From: Impatiens glandulifera
Lineage: Eukaryota > Streptophyta > Magnoliopsida > Ericales > Balsaminaceae
Length of the DNA stretch: 64,000 bases
NCBI RefSeq assembly: GCF_907164915.1
Contig: NC_061869.1
Span: 14,560,125-14,624,124, forward strand
Direction of reading: 5' to 3'
A model generated the notes under the pieces. The model made no database searches. It worked only from the letters and a program-made list of their open reading frames with translations, and was not told where the DNA came from. The position numbers and the translations under genes are program-made. How positions within the stretch are numbered: position 1 is the first letter of the stretch; the number at the start of each line of letters is the position of its first letter. Of this stretch, positions 10,491 to 22,399 are shown in pieces.

Positions 10491-12506
10491 TTTTTTTAGT
10501 ATTTAATAATTATTTTTATTAATTTTAATTTTTCAATTATTCAATCACTTATTTTATTAACAAAAAAATTATGTTTATTTAATTTTTATAAAATTTTGTT
10601 TATAGTTATAAAAAAAAGTATTATAATAATTTAACTAATAAAAAAACTCAAATAACTTATTTTTCTATTAGATATGATAATATTGACTTTTAAATATAGA
10701 ACCTATCTAAGTATATATTTTTATTTAATTTATTAATTTAGTGTTTAATTAGAATTTCATTTATCTTTATATATTGATTCTTGTAAATGTTGTTTTGAAA
10801 AATATAGAAGAAAATAAGTAAAAAAATATATAATAGTAAATGTCTTATTAATGAAAAACATTGATTAGGAATTAAATGTATATAAGTAGGACCCTCAATT
10901 AATTGTCGGGTCTTTATGTTCCAACCGAATATCAAAGCACATCTGTCAACTAACGCCAATATTTTTAAATAAATATAGTTTTTCAAATATTGAATTTTTT
11001 ATGTTGTACTTGTAAATTAAAAATATATTTTAGAAAATTATTTAATTTAAATTAATATCTCAATAAAATATTTTAAAAAATAATAATTAATTTTAGTTTT
11101 TTTTTTTTCTTAAATCCATATCCCAAATTGAGTCAACTAATAATGTGATAATGTGTTCTTAATAAAATAAAAAAGATACATTTCAACGTTTAGGTTGACA
11201 CCATTTTTACATTGTCCTATCTTAATAGCTGTTAATAAATTTAGTATGACTTTATTTTTGAATTTTTATTTATAATTTATGGTATGTATTATATATAATT
11301 AATACTTGTTTATTGCTAATATGATATTATATAAATTCTTATTAATTAAAATTTATAGATAGTTTTTTATTTTAAATGGAGGAGAACTAGTATGTCATCA
11401 TATAATTATGATTTTTTATTTTCATTCAAATCGTTCAAGTGAAAATCAAACACGATATTAGAATTTTTGATTATGTCAATTATTTGAATAACTAATTAGT
11501 CAATATATCAATTCATCAACTTATTATATTAATTAATATATTCTTATAAATGTAAATTAATAATTTGAAGTAATCTAACAGTTAAAGTTTTCTTTTGATT
11601 CATTGTAAATATAAATACAAATTTGGAGAATTTATAAAAAAAAATTGAGAAAATAATGTTTATCTTATAGAAAAATGATAATAAATTAATAAAAAATTAT
11701 GTATTTTAAAAGAATTTTTTTATTTAAACTACGATTGGTTTCTAGATTACCATATCGATGTTAATTATTGAGAAATGATTGAGAGGGAAAATTTAAAAAA
11801 GAAATGAATAAGGGAATAACGTGGTGCAATTTGATTGACTGGAAAAATAATAAAATTTATCTCTACTCCCACCTTATATTTATTTATTTTTTTCAACCAA
11901 TAATGTAACTTTATAACACAAAAATAAACTTTAATTTATTATAATTACAATAATATTTTTAATTTATTCTATACAATTCTTATTAAAACCTAAATTATTA
12001 TTTAACGTCTCTTGTCATGCATTTTATAACTATTTGTTAAGTTTAGCAATGATATATTAGTGTACAAAATCAAACTAAACGCATCCTTATATTTGGGTCA
12101 AATTGAGATTTTTTAAATTATTTAAACAAAAAATAAAAAAAAATTAATATATAATGATAAAACAAAAAATAATAATTTAAAATAATTTTTTTTTAATACT
12201 TTGATTATTATATTAAATATTATATATGGTATATTAGAAGGGAATAAAATGGAGTTTATTAAGTTGGGTTATTATTGTATTTTATATAAAAAGTTAGTAT
12301 TATACACCACAACCACACATAAAAAAAAAAGTGACTTTAATTTAATAACTTTTAATAGTAAATTTAATTGCAATTTCAAGTTGCATGAGTTGTTGAGAGA
12401 GTTATTATAATTATATTATTTTAAAAGAAAATGTAATAAATATAGGTGACTAGTCTGAGTGTGTTCATGCAGGACACTTGTGAAGTGATAGAGGTCCCAA
12501 TTTCAG

Positions 12507-12513
12507 TATATAA
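12507..12513 (+). promoter_or_regulatory. TATA box of nsLTP gene 2
   Basis: TATATAA lies 99 bases before the ATG, within the promoter stretch shared with gene 1. An ATG at 12521 opens only an 18-codon frame ending in TGA, and it probably lies upstream of the transcription start. Confidence 0.65.
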
Positions 12514-12605
12514 TAAGAGCATGGTTGTGCAGAGTTTCTCACAAAAACAAACAAAGACTTTTATAAGTTGTTGAGCTACAATTAATATTATATATCTTTC
12601 TTGTG

Positions 12606-12976
12606 ATGGCAAGCTCAGGATCAATGAAGAAGATGAATGTTGCTTGTGCGGTTCTAATGATGATAATGATGATGAGTAATATTGCACCCCAAGCACATGC
12701 AGTAGCATGTCCTGCAGTCTTTTCTTACTTGAGGCCTTGCATTACCTATTTGACTGGGGGAGGCGCCGGCGCCGTACCGACCAACTGCTGCACCGGTGTG
12801 AGGTCACTTAATGATGCAGCAAAAACCACTCCCGATCGCCAGACTGCCTGCGTATGCTTGAAATCCCTCTCAGGATCTTTGCCTGCTCAATCTGTTGCCG
12901 CCGCAGCCGGAATTCCTGGAAAATGCCGTGTCCCTGTTCCCTACAAGATTGACCCCAGAACTGACTGCTCCAAGTA

Positions 12977-13027
<51 letters not shown>

Positions 13028-13100
13028 TCTCTCTCAATATTGAACTTGAGAAATAATTTGTCTAATTACATATTTGATGCAATTTTACAGGGTGGTGTAA
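12606..13100 (+). CDS. Type-I non-specific lipid transfer protein, gene 2 (two exons)
   Basis: The CDS joins 12606-12973 and 13091-13100 and encodes 125 residues. It is the tandem duplicate of the gene at 5195, with the same length, signal peptide and cysteine positions (35, 45, 61, 62, 82, 84, 107, 121). Replacements are scattered through the mature part, for example TPDRQ for TSDRQ and RTDCSK for KTDCTK. The ATG at 12606 is chosen because it aligns with gene 1; the GTG just before it is not a plant start. The intron (12974-13090) splits the Lys codon, giving Val-Val-stop in exon 2. No disabling change is seen, so both copies look functional. The 3' UTR is conserved with gene 1, including AATAAA at 13170-13175. 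Confidence 0.95.
12974..13090 (+). other. Intron of nsLTP gene 2 with (CT)n tract
   Basis: GT...AG, 117 bases. A CT microsatellite at about 12977-13034 starts three bases after the 5' splice site. The same place in gene 1 has a shorter, interrupted CT tract. Confidence 0.85.
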
Positions 13101-13498
13101 GAGATTGAGAAATGGCGTGTTCTATTTAAGTACTAGTTTGTATCCCTAGCTAAGTATGAAGAAGAGAAAAATAAAGATTGAGAGAGAGTGGACCATGGAT
13201 CTTGAACTCTCATTCATATCTCCACTTGTATTGTGAAGCCTCATACTTGATTTGAGAGTTTCTTCTATTTACATATATATGCATGTATCTATCTATCATC
13301 TTTTTGGTGAATGGTAATCATGTTTTTCTACTTAATGTTATGTATTTATGTCTTTAGATTGGATCTCTTTTCTTAATAATGAATGAGGGATTCTATGTAT
13401 GCATGAACAAATGTGAGTTAAGATTAACAATTATAACAATGGTAAAAAATAAATGGGTGAATCTCAAAATAAACTTTTAGACCAAGCGAAAAAAAGTT

Positions 13499-13590
13499 CG
13501 TTTTAAGAGACCACAAAGTCACGGGTTCGATTTCATTTGAAAACGCTTTAAGTTTAAGTAGAGACCATGATTGTGGTGTATCATGCTAGT
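13499..13590 (+). repeat. SINE-like repeat, copy 2
   Basis: Related to 990-1105. Box B-like GGGTTCGATTT lies at 13523-13533, followed by CGCTTTAAGTTTAAGTAG and an ATGATTGTGGTG segment. The tail is T-rich. It sits in the 3' flank of nsLTP gene 2 and has no counterpart in block 1, so it is likely a post-duplication insertion. Confidence 0.5.
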
Positions 13591-15066
13591 TTTTCTTTAA
13601 TAAAAAAAGTAATATAATGTGGAGTAAAAATAATATTGGAGTTTAGATTTCATGTTTGTTTGAATTGGTCATTTTTGGATTGGAGTTATGAATAATTCAA
13701 ATTGTTGCTAGTCAACAACTTCTCTAGTACAAGTACTTGTGGTGCCATCCTTTTATATTTTGCAATGTTACTTTATCATTTAACATACAACAAAGAATCT
13801 CCAATTGATTTCTAATAAATATGCTTGATCACTAGCATTATATTATGGTTTAATCTTTTTCTTGAGAAAAAAAGAAATTTATAATAATGGTCTAAGCAAA
13901 ATATTTAAGCATTAGCAAAATCAATAAATACACCTACAATTATAAAACTAATAATATTTATAAAACTATTTTACCTTCTACATATTTAATTTATAAATCG
14001 AACCAAAATTACATTTTCCAAACAACTAATAGTTAGTAAAAAGACAATATCTTATGTATCATACATCAAAGTTTTCGAGTTCAATTTATAATGATATATA
14101 GTATTAAGGGTAACAATACCTTTTTAAATTTTTTTTTATCATGTTAAACTTGACTTTGGTTGAACAAGGCCCAATAGTGTTACTACGTGCCCCAACAAAC
14201 AAATCAATTAACTTTGTTCTTGTGCAAAACAAATTCTATAAGAAACTTTTTTCATTTTTAAATGATTAATATAGATTCTATAACTTTTAAATATTATACT
14301 TTTAAAAGAATTTTTATTAGTTAATAGTAAATTGGAAATTTCATAACTATTCTGAAACATCAAAACAACCCAAACAGAATTAATATAATTTTGAGAACAA
14401 ATGTTTAATAAAGAGAATATAAAGAATATTTTAAAAAAATTATAATTCTATATTCTAGAGTGTGTAAATTTAACTTGTATCTCATTCTTTATCTTTAGTG
14501 TGCACCCATGAATATGCTTGTCTTTAAATTCATTTTTCTTTGTTGTTGATAACTTTCTTAATTGTAATAATAAAAGCTTCAAATAAATCCCTCTATATGT
14601 ATTTTTATAAGGCCTCGTTGCTAATTGAATCTAGAAATTTGGTTTCTTTTCACATATTTGACTCAATTTTTGAGCGATGAATCACATCTTTAGTTATTTG
14701 AGATTCTTTTTATATGAACAAACTCATCATATTTTCATTTTATTAATTAATTTATGATATTTGTAAAAACAATAATAATAATTATTTTTTATAATTCTTT
14801 ATCTATTCACCCTAACACATTTTTTTAAAAACATTCCAACAGTATTCGATAGTTTGTAACGCATATATTTAAGAAAAAAAAATACTTAATTTAAAATACA
14901 AATACGTCTAAATTGATAAACCAAATACAAAGTTATATATTTCAAATATATGTAAAAATAAATATTTTATAAATACAATAATAAATGGATGTCTTTATAT
15001 ATGATGACTTGTTGGTCTTTCATTTTCATCATAATAAGACATTTAATTCATATTACAAGTCATATA

Positions 15067-15071
<5 letters not shown>

Positions 15072-15116
<45 letters not shown>
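15072..15116. repeat. (AT)n microsatellite
   Basis: An uninterrupted AT tract of about 45 bases inside block 2. Confidence 0.95.
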
Positions 15117-15118
<2 letters not shown>

Positions 15119-15750
15119 ATATGAATAAGCAATTATAATTTATTTCTTTTTTAACTCTTGCTTATAAGAATATTAAATTTATCTTTATTCAAATTTTTTT
15201 ATTTTTTTTTTTAATTTATACATTTGTTTTGCAGGTCACCCAACTTAATTCTCAAAACATTTATAAATTTCATTTCATTTATACACATGTCAAATTAATT
15301 AGAAAAATAAAATAATATATTGTAATAAAAAGACACTTGTTTTTTTCAATTTGAAAAATTGAAACTCAAATTGTTAAATTTTGAGAGTTAAGCCAACCCA
15401 AATTCGAATATCAAATAATAATTGAGCAATTTTCAATTAAAATTAATTATCATATCAATTAGAACAACAGTATTGATCTATTACCTAGTATAATTTAATA
15501 TATTACTACAATAAATGAATAAATATTTAAGCACCGACTAAATTTGACAAACCTTGCCTGCCGTTACTTTTCTCTCCTACCTACTTTTCAATCGGCCTCT
15601 TCAATTTCTTACCTACCTATATTGTCATTAGGCTGCCTTAAACAATGCAAAAAAATAAAATAAAAATAAAATAGAGTTATTACGTGGGGCATATTTATGG
15701 TCATCTAACCATTTCGTTTAAATAATTAAATTAATCAAATATTATCTTAT

Positions 15751-16547
15751 CAAGCATTTATTCATTGTATTTGCACGAATAATAATATAAAAAACTGTGA
15801 AAAAAATATTACGGTAAAAATGTGATAACATTTTTTATTTTATTTTTAACTGTTTTAAGTTTATAGGCGGGTCAACCAACAATTCGACTCAAATATTCAT
15901 TTACTTTCACAGCACATTGCAAAACGATCTGTAAAACAATTAATATAGTTTGATTCCTCAACTCAATTAGTTAATATTTAGAGTCCATTTCTTTCTCGTA
16001 TTACGAATGAAAAGAAAAATATAAATACATTAAAGTAGCATAGGCGAGACTTACTATATCCATATGAATTGTGTTGTCTATCTCTATAAATATGACAGAA
16101 TTTTCCATTACTGCTCACTAATAATAGTGAAATTTTTAGCGCAGAGTCAAAAAAGAAGTAGGACGGATTAAAAATCATCGATGAACTACCGCGTTTATTA
16201 AATTTGGTGTTGAATTTAAAATATAAAGTGTTATAATTAGCTTAGTTGGTTAAAAGGGTTGTACTTGTTTTTGTTAAGTTGCAAGTTCGAACTATATACT
16301 TATAGCATTTTTAATTTTATTTTTAACTGTTTTAAGTTTATGGGCGGGTCAACCCACTAGATTGCATGTTCGAACTATACCTATAACATTTTTAATTTTA
16401 TTTTTAACCGTTTTAAGTTTATGGGTCGGTCAACCCACAATCCGACCCAATTATCAATTTACTCTCACATATATATCCAAATTAACCACAGCTCTCGACC
16501 CGGCAATCCAGACACTTTAAAAATTAAGCATCATTATATATATATAA
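15751..16547 (-). mobile_element. Helitron-like element, copy B
   Basis: On the minus strand the 3' region has TTCGTGCAAATACAATGAA and then CTTG in place of CTRR, so the end is mutated. Box A-like TAGCTTAGTTGG is at 16238-16249 and box B-like AGTTCGAAC at 16284-16292. The head sequence ends in the TAAGCATCAT motif at 16526-16535. A partial internal repeat of about 100 bases lies at 16297-16440, with GTTTTAAGTTTATGGG twice. It shares with copy A the ~250-bp segment at about 15905-16160. The 5' TC end is not preserved. Confidence 0.68.
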
Positions 16548-18890
16548 ATTACATATTAATACATTTTAAATATTTTGACAAAAAAAAAATTATACAACCT
16601 CAAAAACCATCAATTATTATATTTTAAATAATCCAAGTTAATTAAATAATCTGAATCCATATCTGACTTAAGTTTGACGAAAATAAAAGTAATATTTAAT
16701 ATTGACGGAAGAATCCAAAGAAACAAAAGCAATGGTTTTTGGTAGTCATTGTAATTTATTTTATCTAACCTTGATGGATAATAAAAACTTATTTTGGTAA
16801 ATCAAATAATAAGAATCAATATATAATATATCAAATTATATGAATTCAATTTTTAAAAAGTCTTAATTGAGATTGAGATATTCTTATATATATATATACA
16901 TAATATTTTATTATTAGATATCGAGTCTAACATTTTTATTAATTTAAATCTTAATTTGTAGTAGTAACATGTTGGTGTGTGAGGAAATATTTGAATTGAA
17001 CACTTATTAGAATTGATACTATAATAATTTTAGTTGAATTCAAAATATAAAAATTAAATAACTTAGGATTTGAGTGTGTAATTATAATGTATATGCTACA
17101 ACTTTAAGACATATATATATTTAATTTAAACGTTAAGCTATAACTTTAAGACATATATATATTTTTAATTAAACGTTAAAAATTGTAAGTAAGGACGAAT
17201 CAACCTGCAAACCAACAATTTCATCAAACGCGTTTAAAAGTTGTGCCTGACCAAATTCTAACATTAGTCTATATTTTGCTACCCATCTCAAAACTCTTAA
17301 TTATTAAATTTAATAATTAATTTTCATTAAAAATCAATACTAATCTTTGTGTATAACAAATTTTCATCTAGTTGAACTTATAATTCTTTATAATAAAATT
17401 GTTAAAATATTAGTCTAGTTATTGATAGCCAATCTTTGTTACATTTTGAAAACATTTTCATTTAAAATAGTTTTATAATATCATCTTCATTGTAACTCAC
17501 AAAACTCATTTTAAAAATCCAATTTATTGCTAGACCCTATTAAATTTCACAGTTCCCTCCTTGGCCTGCCAATTAATTTGAAATCACCAGTCGAATTAAA
17601 TATATGCAACTACCAAAAAACCTACTTCTCACCTATAAATAATTAATTCAATTTATGAATTCAAAACTCGAAAAAATCAAACATGTACAATGAACTTAAT
17701 TTTTTTTTTTAAATATACATATATAAATAAATGGTGAATAAACTCATTCATGGTCCAACAAATTGAAAACTTTCCTAAACAATCTTGTTATAACATTTGG
17801 TTGTCTTTTCCTCTTGTATTTCGACGGTAAGCAATATAAGTATCGATGAATTATTCAGGAACCTAGAAAAAAAAAAGTGTCCATGGACGACTATATATGG
17901 ATTTCCTTGAGAACAACCGCCTAGGGTCATCCCATATATCGGGCACCTAAAACACAAAAACCAAAAACACTAGCAGATTTACTCGAGAGTATAATATACA
18001 TTAACATAATATTTAACTATATTATTATATATTAAATTATTTTTTATTAATTATATATAAAATTATAATACGATTTTAATACAACTTAAAATAGAATACC
18101 AAGAACTTGAGAGATACTAGAAGTGTTAATAAAATCATCATATTTCCACGTTGGTTCGAATTAAGGGTATAAGTGGTCCTTCAATAGCTTCTATACTAAA
18201 ATGTACAACCAACACTATTGTTGATTGAAAATATCTTGAATTGTCGGTTTTAGTTTATTAGTTATAGGTCATAGTTTTAATCTGTTTTATTCATTCAAAA
18301 AATATGTTAAATGATATTAGTATACATAAAATTTTCTTTAAACAATAATAATAAAAAATATATAAAACGGTTTAAAGTAATATTTTTTTATGTATAAATG
18401 AAAGAAACAAGAATATTTTTTTGTATAAATTTAGTTAAAATTTTATATGTTTTTCAATTTTAACCATAATTTATCGGTTTAGCTGTTGGATCGCCTCTAA
18501 ACCAACAAACTCAATCGTTGGTTTCAGTTCAGCTGCTCAATTCTGGTTTGGTTAATTCAATTAAGTTTAAAACAATTCAGTTCGTTTTTATTAGTTCTGT
18601 CCGTTTCTTCTTATCATTTGTGATGGTAGTAAATGTGAATTTACTCAACAAAATAAAAACTAAATAGACACAATTGAATGCATGTTTGTACATTGGTTCC
18701 CAACAAATTTATAGCTCCGTTGACTTGATAAAAACTAAAATATCATATAACTCATTTTCTTATATTTTATTATGTAACTAAAATGTTTTAATATAAATTA
18801 GTGAGATTTTCGCACAAATTTACTGTTAAAAACAAAATAATAAAATTATCATAATCATATACAATCAACTATATAATATTCCTCATACTA
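16548..18890. other. AT-rich intergenic
   Basis: No gene is supported. A short minus-strand open frame at 17775-17957 has no recognisable domain. A 42-bp tandem duplication is listed separately. Confidence 0.45.
17096..17180. repeat. Two-unit tandem repeat, ~42 bp
   Basis: ACTTTAAGACATATATAT followed by AAACGTTAA occurs twice, head to tail, with small differences. Confidence 0.8.
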
Positions 18891-18989
18891 ACTCACTTCC
18901 GTTTACCAACATATTTCTTATTACTCAATCATCTCTTATTTATCGACATTTATCAACTCATTTCGGTTGATCAGTAATCTTATTATCAT

Positions 18990-20860
18990 CTACTTATTAA
19001 CTCACTTCCGTCAACCAACATATTTCGTACATTCTGATATTCAAAAAAAATGAAAAATTGACATCACGTTTGCTTGTCTTGTAGGTATGTCTACGTCACA
19101 ACCTTAGTCATTTGGATAACCACGAGATGTTCAAGCTAGACAAGATATCATCTTCCGAGGATAATGACTTAGCCATAAATGTTATAATCAAACCAAAAGA
19201 ATGATGCTTCTTACTCTTCTAGCGGAGCAACACGAAGACGACAATCTCAAAAAAAAGATTTGACCTTTGTGACTAAGTTTCTACAAGAGGCATGCCAAAG
19301 AAAACGAAGAAGGCGAAAGACCAAATGACGAGGAAATGAGGAGCTTGTAGAAAACTTGATTTTTTGTATCCATTGAGCATAAAAATTTTCTTATACTTTG
19401 CAAAACATTGTGTGCATTGTAAGTCGATGACGATGTTTGAATTCTTGTAACGATTTATCTTGTTTACTATTAACCCCCACTTTTAAATACATCATTTTAA
19501 ATAAAAACGACGAGTTAGAAAGTGTGTGCCTACTTCCCCTTAGGTATGCATAAATAATGACATGGGTCATCATATGATTAATGCTACTTCTTTTCTTAAC
19601 CATCTTTCTAGATCTACAAGTTGTTCAAGACAAAACCAAAAACGAGGTTCATTAATTGAAAGCATCACAAAATCCACATAGTTGATTAGGCTTCACATGC
19701 ACAACATTTGTATTGCATGTAGACATTGAAGGATCGTCACTCCATAAGACGTGTTCATAACATTTTGAATTTCCATTGCTTTGAGACAAAGAGGATCATG
19801 AAAAACACACGAACGAGAATGAAAATTGTTTCCTCAACCTATACACGGGTATGCTCAACATGATGGACGTAAGCCATTTTATCTTTTTGAATAATATTTG
19901 AATTAATTCAAACTTATGGAGTAACTTGAAAAACTAACTAAATGACAATGAAACAATGAATTGTGGATATACAAGCATGCAGAATATGCTAACTCGACGT
20001 AAAAATCAAGAGATGATGCTCTCCATTTATGGGAGGCCTGTTATAGTTTGATGGAGTTGTGACATGCTATATGTACAAATAATGACATCTCAAAGCAATT
20101 TAAGTATATGAACATGTTAAGGACAAATACGTGATTCAGGGTGGTCACCTCTATTTATCAACATTCAATTCATGACAAGATTTCTTGATTATAACCCACA
20201 ACTTCAGATCTCTAAAGCTCGACTGAAGATCAAATACAAAGACGACAATGAACAACACTCCTCAAATGTCTTATTCGTTTGGTACGTTCAACATACTTGA
20301 AGTGGCCTCGTTATATCATTTTGAAGAACTTTTTATTCTATTCGAACAAAAGAGGTAGCTAGAACAACCAACCATTTAATAGAGCAATGCATTGCGGATA
20401 AACAAGCATGCGAGAAATGCTATCACGGTATAAAAAGTGAGAGATGATGCACTCCATCAATGAAAGGTCTATTATAGTTTTGACATGACTCTATCAAGTC
20501 ATTCGTACGATATCTCAATGTGACTCGAGCTAGTGATGATGTCCGATATAAATATGAAGTCGACAATAATTGTGTTCTTTTTATTGGTCTTAAACTAAGA
20601 CATGATCTCTCAATCATGAGAAATAACTCCAGGTCCCAAGACCGCGACTATAGCTTAGACTCCAGAACAACTCTTGTGGAAAATAATCCCAACGTCTACT
20701 CAAGCTAGTGAGTCAAACATTCAAGGTAAATCACAAAAGACAATGAAGGATCTTCTGGACAACTTGAGGACAATATTCCTTTCCATACTTGATGATGATA
20801 TACTTGGAGGTCTTAAAATAATATGAATGAAGAATCTTGAAATGATCGACCCTTCGTAAA
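18990..20860. other. Decayed, less AT-rich segment with an internal direct repeat
   Basis: Base composition is more balanced than in the flanks, and many short open frames are present, none with a recognisable domain. About 19970-20060 and 20395-20480 are diverged direct copies: AAGCATGCAGAATATGCTA against AAGCATGCGAGAAATGCTA, then GAGATGATGCTCTCCAT against GAGATGATGCACTCCAT, then a TGTTATAGTTTGA segment. It may be an old transposon interior. I cannot name it. Confidence 0.45.
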
Positions 20861-21004
20861 ATTGCATTTACAGATGCATGTATTAACATCATTTGCATTG
20901 AAAACATTTACATCAACAAACAAACAAAAATATGAATAAAAACATCAAATAAGAAAAAAAAATAACTTTTGAAAATGTCTAATATTTATTAATGAAAAAA
21001 AAAC

Positions 21005-21500
21005 CACTGAGAAAAATCTTGACTTTGAAAAATAGTCAAGAAGTAATTGAATGTAAATATACGTTACTTACAAATTTTAAACTACAAAAAGTAGTCAAAG
21101 TTTATTAACGTGAAGAACATTAATGGGAAGAATTTTGACTTGTGAAAGCTAGTCAATAATGGATTAAACAAAAAAAAGCGTCGATTAAAAAAATCTTGAT
21201 TTGTGAAAAGTAGTAAATAATTGATTGACGAAAAATTGTCAATTAAAAAAATCTTATCTTGTGAAAAATATTCAAAAGTGATTGACATAAAAAGTGCTAA
21301 TTACAAAGAGTAAAAAATATAACTTGAGAAAGACAGTAAAAAAAATTATTGACAAAAAAACGTCAATTATAAAAAATATTGACTTACGATAAACAATAAA
21401 AATTAATTTGACGTGAAAAATGTAAATAAAAAGTCTTTAATATGAGAAAAGCAGACGAAGAAAATCAGTGAAGAATGTTGATTGAAAATATCTCATAAAA
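21005..21500. repeat. Degenerate tandem array, unit about 59 bp
   Basis: A CTTGACTTGTGAAAAxTAGTCAA-like motif recurs at about 21017, 21077, 21131, 21194, 21251, 21319, 21378 and 21437. Spacing is 54-68 bases, with ATTGACGxxAAAxTGTCAATT between. Each unit carries short inverted TTGAC/GTCAA words. No coding frame runs through it. Confidence 0.75.
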
Positions 21501-21726
21501 TGATCTTTGAAAAACAGATGAAATGATAAAAATGTTAATTAAAAAAAATTCAACAAACAAAAACCAAAATGATTAACTAAGACAAGATAATCGTTTTGAC
21601 AATAAACTTAGGTCATCATTCTACTTTAAAGGGACTAAACTGATAGAATTCGATCGAAAAATAAAAAGTCATTAATGGTTTTGTCTCGAACACAATCGCC
21701 TTAGTCACCTGCTTAGCTAAGGCCGA

Positions 21727-21971
21727 TGTGGTGAAAACTATCACCCCAAGAATGAAAGCGGAATAATAGTAACCGTAGTGGAATACAAACAATAATATAA
21801 AAGTAAAAAAGAACGAAATAACGACACCAGAATCTTACCCAGGTTTGGACCAGCAATGTCCTACGTTCTTCTTTTGGAGAATTGATTCAATAGAGTTATA
21901 ATATGGATTAAAACTCAAACTCTCTTTGTTTGTTATAGGTTTTAGTCTCACACCACTCTTCTCGTTTACAA

Positions 21972-22032
<61 letters not shown>

Positions 22033-22290
22033 GATTTTAGAATTTATAATTAGGGTAAAAATCATGTGATATCTTTGACATCTCCACTGTGATATAATCT
22101 CATGGCGATTTAGTTGATATTTTCACAATAATACGATTTTATTGACATCTTTACCATAATGTGATTTAATGTTTTTTTGAATCCAACAAATAATTGCACA
22201 TATATTCCTTCCCCTATTGTACCTAACATTGAGGCACACCAAATTGAGCTTTAAAACCCTATGACCAATTCTATAAATTCTCCACCGTGC
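21727..22290 (-). repeat. 3' LTR of the minus-strand copia
   Basis: The end at 21727-21728 (CA on the minus strand) is supported by alignment with the LTR/PBS junction at 62362. The start is approximate. A TA microsatellite at 21975-22032 has expanded inside it. Confidence 0.65.
21975..22032. repeat. (AT)n microsatellite
   Basis: AT tract with one interruption, inside the LTR. The corresponding part of the 61.9 kb LTR has only a short ATATACATT-like segment. Confidence 0.95.
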
Positions 22291-22399
22291 CTCCATATCT
22301 ATTGTTAAACTAATAAGCCCCATTATAAAGAACACCTCATAACCGATCCTCATACTTCTTCGATTACGTTCCAACCTTTGTGACGTGAATCAAGTCGCA

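Larger units (their letters stand above)
9520..15388 (+). repeat. Segmental duplication block 2 carrying nsLTP gene 2
   Basis: Collinear with 2230-7312. It is about 0.8 kb longer because a (TA)n tract and a Helitron-like element (9629-10490) interrupt it. The homologous flanks fall at 9528-9630 and from about 10480 on. Without that insertion the length is about 5.1 kb, equal to block 1. Confidence 0.85.

Noticed and set aside
10738..10986. Minus-strand frame of 82 codons
   Set aside because: AT-rich composition, no domain, and the frame is not kept in the homologous part of block 1.
12421..12708. Minus-strand frame overlapping the start of nsLTP gene 2
   Set aside because: Antisense to the promoter and signal peptide; no independent support.
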